Assembly: GCA_900541285.1 (NCBI GenBank)
Contig: UQJA01000062.1
Coordinates: 1 to 11,416 of the forward strand
Direction: 5' to 3'
Origin: an uncultured Collinsella sp.
GTDB lineage: Bacteria > Actinomycetota > Coriobacteriia > Coriobacteriales > Coriobacteriaceae
Length of the DNA stretch: 11,416 nucleotides
The notes under the pieces are model-generated. The model saw only the letters and a list, made by a program, of their open reading frames with translations. It did not search any database and had not been told where the DNA came from. Numbering within the stretch: position 1 is the stretch's first letter; each line of letters opens with the position of its first letter. Positions 6,254 to 11,416 of the stretch are shown piece by piece. Made by a program: the position numbers and the translations under genes.

Positions 6254-6259
6254 ATTGTA

Positions 6260-7576
6260 ATGAAGAACGAAATGAGCAGAAGGCAGTTCCTGGGCTTTGC
6301 TGGTTCCGCGGCTGCAGTTCTTGGTCTGGGCCTCGTGGGTTGCGGTGGTTCTGCCGGCTCCGGCTCCTCTGCTTCTGGTGACGCTGCCGAGGTCTACTTC
6401 CTCCAATTCAAGCCCGAGGTCGACAAGGAGTGGAAGGAGATCGCCAAGGCCTATAAGAAGGAGAAGGGCGTCGAGGTCAAGATCGTGACCGCTGCCTCCA
6501 ACACCTACGAGGAGAAGCTCAAGTCCGAGATGTCCAAGAGCTCCGCTCCGACCCTGTTCCAGGTCAACGGCCCCACCGGTCTTAAGAACTGGAAGGATTA
6601 CTGCGCCGACCTGTCCGATACCAAGCTCCGCGGTGAGCTCATTGATGACTCCCTGGCTCTGCAGTCCGACGGCAAGGATGTGTGCATCGACTGGGTTCAG
6701 GAGAGCTTCGGCATTATTTACAACAAGCAGCTGCTCGAGAAGGCTGGCTACAAGGCCGAGGACATCAACTCCTTCGACAAGCTGAAGGCTTGTGCCGATG
6801 ACATCCAGGCCCGCAAGGACGAGCTTGGTGTCGAGGGTGCCTTCACTTCCGCCGGCATGGACGACTCCTCCAGCTGGCGCTACACCACCCACCTTGCCAA
6901 CATGCCGCTCTACTACGAGTTTGAGAAGGAGCACAACCAGGAGGACGACGAGATCAAGGGTGAGTTCCTCGACAACTACAAGCAGATCTTCGACCTGTAC
7001 ATCACCGACTCCACCTGCGATCCTTCGCAGCTTGCTTCCAAGACCGGCGACGACGCCACCAACGAGTTCGCAACCGGCAAGGCCGTCTTCTACCAGAACG
7101 GCTCTTGGGCCTACTCTGACCTCGTCAAGGCCGGCATGACCGACGATCAGATTGGCATGATGCCGATCTACATCGGTGTTGACGGCGAGGAGAACCAGGG
7201 CCTGTGCTCCGGCGGCGAGAACTACTGGTGCGTCAGTTCCCAGGCTTCCGAGGATGCCCAGAAGGCCACCGAGGACTTCATGTATTGGTGCGTCACCGCT
7301 GACACCCCGACCAGCATCATCGCCGACAAGATGGGCCTGACCGCTCCGTTCAAGAGCGCCAAGGAGACCACCAACGTCTTCTCGCAGCAGGCCGTTGCCA
7401 TGGCCAAGGACGGCAAGAAGACCGTCGCTTGGGACTTCGTCTACATTCCCTCCGAGGAGTGGAAGAAGAACCTCAAGCAGGCTCTGATTGCCTACGCTGC
7501 CGATAACAGCAAGTGGGACGGCGTCAAGAACGCCTTCGTCGATGGCTGGAAGACCGAGAAGGCCGCTTCCGAGTAA
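6260..7576 (+). CDS. ABC sugar importer, extracellular solute-binding lipoprotein (family 1)
   Basis: This 438-residue binding protein captures a sugar outside the cell and hands it to the permease pair encoded next. The N-terminus is a twin-arginine lipoprotein signal: SRRQFLG at residues 6-12, a hydrophobic stretch, and the lipobox LVGC with Cys28 as the lipidated residue. A Gly/Ser-rich tether precedes the mature domain (from about residue 42, EVYFLQFKPEVDKEW). The fold fits the MalE/MsmE-like family 1 binding proteins (PF01547/PF13416 type). The substrate cannot be read from sequence; an oligosaccharide or alpha-glucoside is likely from the PTS/regulator context. I choose ATG 6260 over the in-frame GTG 6242 because AAAGGGTGG sits seven bases before it and the GTG start would absorb that site. 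Codons are strongly biased to C/G endings, which suggests high expression. A stable hairpin follows the stop. Confidence 0.93.
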   Translation: MKNEMSRRQFLGFAGSAAAVLGLGLVGCGGSAGSGSSASGDAAEVYFLQFKPEVDKEWKEIAKAYKKEKGVEVKIVTAASNTYEEKLKSEMSKSSAPTLFQVNGPTGLKNWKDYCADLSDTKLRGELIDDSLALQSDGKDVCIDWVQESFGIIYNKQLLEKAGYKAEDINSFDKLKACADDIQARKDELGVEGAFTSAGMDDSSSWRYTTHLANMPLYYEFEKEHNQEDDEIKGEFLDNYKQIFDLYITDSTCDPSQLASKTGDDATNEFATGKAVFYQNGSWAYSDLVKAGMTDDQIGMMPIYIGVDGEENQGLCSGGENYWCVSSQASEDAQKATEDFMYWCVTADTPTSIIADKMGLTAPFKSAKETTNVFSQQAVAMAKDGKKTVAWDFVYIPSEEWKKNLKQALIAYAADNSKWDGVKNAFVDGWKTEKAASE

Positions 7577-7607
7577 GCAGTTGCTGCCCAAGCTATCTGA
7601 TTAGCGA

Positions 7608-7643
7608 CAGGGGGCGGGCAGACGTTGGTTTGCCCGCCCCCTG
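7608..7643 (+). other. 13-bp perfect intercistronic hairpin after the binding-protein gene
   Basis: CAGGGGGCGGGCA (7608-7620) pairs without mismatch to TGCCCGCCCCCTG (7631-7643) around a 10-base loop. No T-run follows; the next bases are CATATTGAAAGG, which includes the ribosome binding site of the permease gene. It most likely stabilises the 3' end of the binding-protein mRNA or terminates it partially, so that binding protein exceeds permease. Confidence 0.75.
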
Positions 7644-7663
7644 CATATTGAAAGGACCCTTTT

Positions 7664-8518
7664 ATGGGCAAAGCACTCAAGCGCTGGTGGCCGCTCTTTA
7701 TGCTGCCCACGTGCCTGGCGTTTATGATCGGGTTCGTGATCCCTTTTATCCAGGGCTTCTATCTCTCGTTCTGCCAGTTTATTATCATTAGTAACGCGCA
7801 CTTTGTCGGTATCGAGAACTACGTGCGCGCGCTGTCCGATCCGCAGTTCTCCACGTCGTTCTTCTTTACCGTGGCGTTTGCCTTCCTGTCGACGGTGCTC
7901 ATCAACGTGATCGCCCTGGCCATTGCGCAGGCGCTCACCCGCAAGGCGCTCAAAGGCACCAACATCTTCCGTACGATCTTCTTTATGCCTAACCTGATCG
8001 GCGGCATCGTGCTGGGCTACATTTGGCAGATTCTGATCAACTGCCTGCTCTCCAACGTGGGCGCCCAGCTCATCGCTCTTAACTCTGCTGCTGGCTTCTG
8101 GGGCCTTATCATCCTGACCCTGTGGCAGCAGGTCGGCTACATGATGATCATCTACATCGCTGGTCTGCAGTCCATTCCGTCCGACTACATCGAGGCCGCC
8201 AAGGTCGACGGCGCTACGGCATGGCAGACGTTTTGGAAGGTTAAGATCCCTAACCTGATGCCGACCATCACCATCTGCCTGTTCCTGTCCATCACCAACG
8301 GCTTTAAGCTGTTCGACCAGAACCTCGCCCTCACCGGCGGCGCCCCCGCGCACTCCACCGAGATGCTCGCCCTGAACATCTACAACACGTTCTATTCGCG
8401 TGCCGGTATCGCATGGCAGGGCATTGGTCAGGCCAAGGCGGTTATCTTCTGCATCCTGGTCGTGGCCATCTCCATGATCCAGCTTAAGGCCACGAGGTCC
8501 AAGGAGGTGCAGCAGTAA
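7664..8518 (+). CDS. ABC sugar importer, inner-membrane permease (MalF/MsmF-like)
   Basis: This 284-residue permease is one half of the transmembrane channel. About six hydrophobic segments are visible, near residues 10-35, 66-92, 108-128, 143-165, 200-215 and 258-275. The coupling EAA loop is EAAKVDGATAWQTFWKVKIP at 177-196, with the usual EAA---G---------I-LP-type pattern that docks on the ATPase. The length is typical for the short MalF-like permeases of oligosaccharide importers, which lack the long periplasmic insertion of E. coli MalF. The start is supported by AAAGGA (7651-7656) seven bases before the ATG. The stop codon TAA shares its last base with the ATG of the next permease, which indicates translational coupling and equal production of the two subunits. 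The region between binding protein and permease carries a strong hairpin. Confidence 0.94.
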   Translation: MGKALKRWWPLFMLPTCLAFMIGFVIPFIQGFYLSFCQFIIISNAHFVGIENYVRALSDPQFSTSFFFTVAFAFLSTVLINVIALAIAQALTRKALKGTNIFRTIFFMPNLIGGIVLGYIWQILINCLLSNVGAQLIALNSAAGFWGLIILTLWQQVGYMMIIYIAGLQSIPSDYIEAAKVDGATAWQTFWKVKIPNLMPTITICLFLSITNGFKLFDQNLALTGGAPAHSTEMLALNIYNTFYSRAGIAWQGIGQAKAVIFCILVVAISMIQLKATRSKEVQQ

Positions 8519-9357
8519 TGAAACGCGATAAGGTTATTAACCGCGCGCTCTCGATTTTCTTTACGATCCTGTCGCTCGCGTGGATCTACCCCGTGTTTAT
8601 GATCGCGCTCAATTCCTTTAAGAAAGCGACCGCAATCAGCACCACCACGGCGTTCGATCTGCTCACGCCCGAGACGTTCAACGGCCTTGCAAACTACTTG
8701 CACGCTCTTAACGAGCAAGGCTTTGCCTCGGCATTTATGTGCTCGCTCATCATCACGGTCACGTCGGTCGTGCTGATCTTGGTGTGCTGTTCCATGTGCG
8801 CTTGGTATGTGGTTCGTGTCAACAACAAGATCTCGAACTTCTTCTATTACCTGTTCGTCTTCTCGATGGTCGTGCCCTTCCAGATGCTCATGTTCACGCT
8901 GTCCAATTTGGCGGACCGCATCGGCTTCAACACGCCGTTCAACATCTGCTTTATCTACCTCGGCTTTGGCGCGGGCCTGGCGGTCTTTATGTTCGCCGGT
9001 TTTGTAAAGAACATTCCGCTCGAGATCGAGGAGGCGGCCATGATTGATGGCTGCAACCCGGTCCAGGTGTTCTTTAAGATCGTCCTTCCCATCATGAAGC
9101 CCACCTATCTTTCGGTCGGCATCCTCGAGACCATGTGGGTCTGGAACGACTATCTGCTGCCCTACCTTACGCTCGACTCCACCAAGTACAAGACCATTCC
9201 TATCTTGATCCAGTACTTCCGCGGCGGCTACGGCCACGTCGAGCTCGGCCCCATGATGGCCTGCATCATGATGGTCGTTATCCCTATCGTTATCATGTAC
9301 ATCCTCTGTCAGAAGTACATCATCGACGGCGTGGTGGCAGGTGCCGTCAAGGGCTGA
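8518..9357 (+). CDS. ABC sugar importer, inner-membrane permease (MalG/MsmG-like)
   Basis: This 279-residue permease forms the second half of the channel. Hydrophobic segments lie near residues 9-31, 71-98, 107-128, 140-162, 198-216 and 246-266. The EAA loop, EEAAMIDGCNPVQVFFKIVLP at 171-191, is followed by IMKPTYLSV, typical of MalG-type subunits. It starts at ATG 8518, overlapping the previous stop by one base (TAATG). There is no strong separate ribosome binding site, although AAGGAGGTG at 8501-8509 inside the upstream gene is well placed to serve it. The protein ends in a short tail (GVVAGAVKG), typical for the family. A hairpin separates it from the ATPase gene. Confidence 0.94.
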   Translation: MKRDKVINRALSIFFTILSLAWIYPVFMIALNSFKKATAISTTTAFDLLTPETFNGLANYLHALNEQGFASAFMCSLIITVTSVVLILVCCSMCAWYVVRVNNKISNFFYYLFVFSMVVPFQMLMFTLSNLADRIGFNTPFNICFIYLGFGAGLAVFMFAGFVKNIPLEIEEAAMIDGCNPVQVFFKIVLPIMKPTYLSVGILETMWVWNDYLLPYLTLDSTKYKTIPILIQYFRGGYGHVELGPMMACIMMVVIPIVIMYILCQKYIIDGVVAGAVKG

Positions 9358-9382
9358 TGCCGTAACTGTTTTGCAAGTTTCT

Positions 9383-9407
9383 GCGGCGCCCCTCAGCGCG
9401 GCGCCGC
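9383..9407 (+). other. 8-bp intercistronic hairpin before the ATPase gene
   Basis: GCGGCGCC (9383-9390) pairs with GGCGCCGC (9400-9407) around a nine-base loop. No T-run follows, and the ribosome binding site of the ATPase gene begins seven bases later. It probably attenuates or protects the transcript between permease and ATPase genes. Confidence 0.55.
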
Positions 9408-9425
9408 GTATCGAAAGGTAAAGAC

Positions 9426-10625
9426 ATGGCCGAGATCGTTCTCAAACATGTTCAGAAGGTGTATCCCAACAACGAGTCAAAAAAGAAGGGCTTCTTTGGC
9501 AAAAAGAAGAAGACCGAGGAGAAGAAGCACAACCTCAAGGTTACCGAGGACGGTGTGCTCGCTGTAGAGGACTTCAACCTCACCGTTCACGACCAGGAGT
9601 TCATCGTCCTCGTTGGCCCGTCTGGCTGCGGTAAGTCCACGACGATGCGCATGATCGCCGGCCTGGAGGACATCACCTCGGGCGACGTGCTCATCGACGG
9701 CAAGCGCGTCAACGACGTGGCGCCCAAGGACCGCGACATTGCCATGGTGTTCCAGAGCTATGCTCTGTACCCCAATATGACGGTGTACGAGAACATGGCG
9801 TTTACGCTTGAGCTCAAGAAGGTCCCCAAAGACGAAATCGACCGTAAGGTTCGCTCTGCAGCCGAGATTCTGGGCATTACCCAGTACCTCGACCGTAAGC
9901 CCAAGGCGCTTTCGGGCGGCCAGCGCCAGCGTGTCGCTATCGGCCGCGCCATCGTGCGTGATCCCAAGGTCTTCCTGATGGACGAGCCGCTGTCCAACCT
10001 GGACGCCAAGCTGCGTAACCAGATGCGTGCCGAGCTCATTAAGCTGCGTCACGAGATCAAGGGCACCTTCATCTACGTTACTCACGACCAGACCGAGGCC
10101 ATGACCCTTGGCGACCGCATCGTGGTCATGAAGGACGGCGTTGTCCAGCAGATCGCCACGCCGCAGGAGGTCTTCAACCATCCCGCGAACATCTTCGTCG
10201 CCGGCTTCATCGGCGTGCCGCAGATGAACTTCTTCGATGCCCAGCTGGTGCGCTTGGGCAACGGCTTTACTGTCAAGACCAAGGATATGAACGTAACGCT
10301 CGCCCCCGAGACTTGCGCTCAGCTTGCCCTCAACTGGGACGGTGGCGACGTGAAGGAGATTACGGCCGGCGTGCGTCCCGAGCAGATCCTGCTTGCCGAC
10401 AAGGGCGAGGAGGGCGCGCTCCAGGGTACCGTCGAGGTGACCGAGCTCATGGGTTCAACCGAGCATGTCCACGTGACTGCTCCCGATGGCCAGTTCGTCC
10501 TGATCATTCCCGTTGTCGACCTTGAGGCCAAGGGTGCGCTCAAGGCGGGCGACCCCATCTGGTTCAAGTTCGAGAAGAACGCGACCCACCTCTTCGATAA
10601 GGTATCTGGCAAGAACCTTATCTAG
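9426..10625 (+). CDS. msmK: ABC sugar importer ATPase, MsmK/UgpC/MalK type, with a lysine-rich insertion
   Basis: This 399-residue cytoplasmic ATPase powers sugar uptake through the two permeases. Walker A is GPSGCGKST at 64-72 and the Q-loop is Gln110. The signature is LSGGQ at 162-166, Walker B ends in Asp186-Glu187, the D-loop is SNLD at 190-193 and the switch is His220. Residues about 265-399 form the C-terminal OB/TOBE-like regulatory domain of the MalK family. Residues 17-41 are an insertion between the first two beta strands, rich in Lys/Glu (KKKGFFGKKKKTEEKKHNLK). It is absent from the textbook MalK/MsmK layout and accounts for much of the extra length over the usual 370-380. The ATG has AAAGG about seven bases upstream. 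Being last in the operon, this ATPase may also serve other sugar importers, as MsmK does in streptococci; that is inference. The symbol is by family only; databases may call it ugpC. Confidence 0.93.
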   Translation: MAEIVLKHVQKVYPNNESKKKGFFGKKKKTEEKKHNLKVTEDGVLAVEDFNLTVHDQEFIVLVGPSGCGKSTTMRMIAGLEDITSGDVLIDGKRVNDVAPKDRDIAMVFQSYALYPNMTVYENMAFTLELKKVPKDEIDRKVRSAAEILGITQYLDRKPKALSGGQRQRVAIGRAIVRDPKVFLMDEPLSNLDAKLRNQMRAELIKLRHEIKGTFIYVTHDQTEAMTLGDRIVVMKDGVVQQIATPQEVFNHPANIFVAGFIGVPQMNFFDAQLVRLGNGFTVKTKDMNVTLAPETCAQLALNWDGGDVKEITAGVRPEQILLADKGEEGALQGTVEVTELMGSTEHVHVTAPDGQFVLIIPVVDLEAKGALKAGDPIWFKFEKNATHLFDKVSGKNLI

Positions 10626-10693
10626 GCCCGGTGCATCCAGGCCCTCCCTTTGGGCGACTGCGGTATTGCCATCCTTTTGCCGCGGTCACATAT

Positions 10694-10740
10694 AAGGCTC
10701 CCCTCCCGTCCACTGGGCGAGAGGGGAGCCTTTCTTTGTG
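10694..10740 (+). terminator. Strong intrinsic terminator of the ABC operon
   Basis: AAGGCTCCCCTC (10694-10705) pairs perfectly with GAGGGGAGCCTT (10721-10732), a 12-bp stem with a 15-base loop, followed by TTTCTTTGTG. It lies about 70 bp after the ATPase stop codon. The bases between the stop and the stem hold no recognisable gene. Confidence 0.88.
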
Positions 10741-10764
10741 TTGGGGTTGTCTGGCCGGTCGTTT

Positions 10765-10821
10765 GTCTCGATCTGTAACAGGTAGGGCCGATTTCGGACG
10801 TTAGATGTTACAGATCGAGAC
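10765..10821. repeat. 16-bp perfect inverted repeat abutting the IS left end
   Basis: GTCTCGATCTGTAACA (10765-10780) is the exact reverse complement of 10806-10821, with a 25-base spacer. The spacer holds a smaller palindrome, CCGA-TT-TCGG. Neither arm is followed by a T-run, so it is not a standard terminator. It lies 25 bp after the operon terminator and ends exactly where the presumed IS sequence starts. It may be a small dispersed palindromic repeat or an insertion target. Confidence 0.7.
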
Positions 10822-10898
10822 GGTTCCGCTGAGCTAACCATTTCATCTAAATCGGTGACGCATAATTTCTTTCGCAAATTGACAACCGCATAGCGGAA

Positions 10899-10971
10899 CA
10901 CGGCCCGCGCCCCGTCATATGATTTCTAGCGACTAAACAACAAATCACCGACGAAGGGGGCACGGGCCGTG
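10899..10971 (+). promoter_or_regulatory. Fold-back structure covering the transposase start, with an internal candidate promoter
   Basis: CACGGCCCGCGCCCC (10899-10913) pairs with 10957-10971 at 14 of 15 positions. The second arm includes part of the GGGGG ribosome binding site and the GTG start codon (10969-10971). A -10-like TATGAT (10918-10923) lies in the loop. Transcripts from it would start near 10930 and lack the first arm, whereas read-through transcripts from outside would contain both arms. The promoter has only a weak -35 (GGAACA). Confidence 0.5.
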
Positions 10972-11416
10972 TCTGCGAACATCGTATCAGTCGACGAGGA
11001 GTCGCTGCGCAACGACATAAAGAATCTGGTGAGGAAGACCGTCGAGGAGACGCTCAACGCACTGCTCGACGAGGAGGCGTCCGAGCTCGTCGGGGCCGAG
11101 CGCTACGAGAGGACGGCGGGCCGGGAGGCCTACCGCAGCGGCCACTACACGAGGAGGCTCGTCACGGGCGCCGGGGAAGTCGAGCTCAGCGTGCCGAAGC
11201 TCCGCGGGGCGACCTTCCAGACGGCCGTCATCGAGCGCTACCGCAGGCGCGAGACCTCGGTCGAGGAGGCCATCGTCGAGATGTACCTGGCGGGCGTCTC
11301 CACCAGGAGGATCGAGGACGTCTCCGAGCTCCTGTGGGGAGCGCCGGTGTCCTCCGGCACCGTCTCCAACCTCAACGAGAGGGCCTTCGCGTCCATCGAG
11401 ACATGGCGGCAGAGGC
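10969..11416 (+). CDS. IS256-family transposase, N-terminal part (truncated by window end)
   Basis: The frame from GTG 10969 stays open for 149 codons to the window end. Its product starts VSANIVSVDEESLRNDIKNL and contains the N-terminal hallmarks of the transposase_mut family (PF00872): LLDEEASELVGAERYER, YRSGHYTRRL, VELSVPKLRGATFQ, and VEEAIVEMYLAGVSTRRIEDV. The catalytic DDE residues lie further downstream and are not covered, so activity cannot be judged. GAAGGGGG lies nine bases before the GTG. Arginine is often encoded by AGG here, whereas the sugar-importer genes use mostly CGC or CGT; with the very high GC this supports foreign origin. The gene faces the same way as the ABC operon but lies behind its terminator. 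Confidence 0.93.
   Translation, partial: MSANIVSVDEESLRNDIKNLVRKTVEETLNALLDEEASELVGAERYERTAGREAYRSGHYTRRLVTGAGEVELSVPKLRGATFQTAVIERYRRRETSVEEAIVEMYLAGVSTRRIEDVSELLWGAPVSSGTVSNLNERAFASIETWRQR

Larger units (their letters stand above)
10822..11416 (+). mobile_element. Left part of an IS256-family insertion sequence (runs off the window)
   Basis: The transposase frame beginning at 10969 identifies the element. The left boundary is placed at 10822 because sequence unlike the surroundings begins at GGTTCCGCTGAGC, immediately after the inverted repeat ending at 10821. The right end and the target duplication lie outside the window, so the terminal repeat cannot be verified. The boundary could lie elsewhere between 10822 and about 10890. 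Confidence 0.6.

Noticed and set aside
6178..6259. Known riboswitch in the ABC operon leader
   Set aside because: I compared by eye with c-di-GMP, glycine, cobalamin, fluoride and THF class signatures and none fits; it is kept only as an unassigned structured leader.
6242..6259. GTG 6242 as start of the binding-protein gene
   Set aside because: It would put the ribosome binding site AAAGGGTGG inside the coding region and add six residues before the normal signal-peptide start; ATG 6260 fits better.
6152..7591. A 479-codon open frame on the minus strand covering the whole binding-protein gene
   Set aside because: Its translation is low-complexity (Leu/Val/Gly runs) and mirrors the strongly biased codons of the plus-strand gene, which has a Tat lipoprotein signal, a ribosome binding site and operon context.
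10879..10884. Perfect TTGACA as the -35 of the transposase promoter
   Set aside because: No -10-like hexamer lies 16-19 bp downstream, and the nearest (TATGAT 10918) is 33 bp away. It could still form part of a hybrid promoter after rearrangement.
10686..10901. A 71-codon minus-strand open frame
   Set aside because: It runs through a terminator, a perfect inverted repeat and the IS boundary, and has no domain signal.
1..11416. CRISPR array, prophage or toxin-antitoxin system
   Set aside because: No regularly spaced repeats, phage genes or small paired genes were found on either strand.

Overview
The window looks like chromosomal DNA of a GC-rich gut actinobacterium of the class Coriobacteriia, most likely Collinsella or a close relative. 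This is an inference from GC-rich coding style, the carbohydrate-uptake gene types and the general look of the proteins. There is no rRNA or other species-level marker in the window.

Left part (1-2479). A tRNA-fragment-bearing inverted-repeat element and a tRNA-Gln(UUG) gene on the minus strand are followed by two minus-strand housekeeping-type genes: a cytoplasmic protein with two peptidoglycan-binding domains and a non-catalytic-looking C-terminus, and a polyprenyl diphosphate synthase. Both point to cell-envelope or isoprenoid work, but no close functional link can be shown from sequence.

Central part (2554-10740). This is a sugar-uptake locus built around one TreR-like GntR/UTRA regulator at 5234-5953. 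Divergent from it on the minus strand is an 816-residue fusion of an alpha-glucoside-type PTS permease (EIIC then EIIB, no EIIA) with a complete HAD (Cof-type) phosphatase. Downstream on the plus strand is a full ABC sugar importer: Tat-type lipoprotein binding protein, two inner-membrane permeases and an MsmK/UgpC-type ATPase with a lysine-rich insertion. Four copies of a palindrome close to TTGTTTAAACAA lie in the two intergenic regions flanking the regulator: two between regulator and PTS, two in front of the ABC operon. The regulator gene and the ABC operon share a matching promoter/operator layout. The simplest model is that one repressor, probably sensing a phosphorylated sugar as TreR does, controls a PTS route and an ABC route for related (alpha-)glucosides. 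The PTS-linked phosphatase would act on the phosphorylated product or a related sugar phosphate. Strong hairpins after the binding-protein gene and before the ATPase gene probably tune the stoichiometry within the ABC operon, and a strong terminator ends it.

Right part (10741-11416). A 16-bp perfect inverted repeat abuts what looks like the left end of an IS256-family insertion sequence. Its transposase starts at GTG 10969 and runs off the window. The transposase start and ribosome binding site lie in one arm of a 15-bp inverted repeat whose other arm lies upstream of a candidate internal promoter. This is the layout expected of a fold-back structure that blocks translation from read-through transcripts.

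The stretches without genes are 1-257 (repeat element and tRNA terminator), 5954-6259 (regulator terminator, operators, promoter, structured leader) and 10626-10968 (operon terminator, inverted repeat, IS left end).
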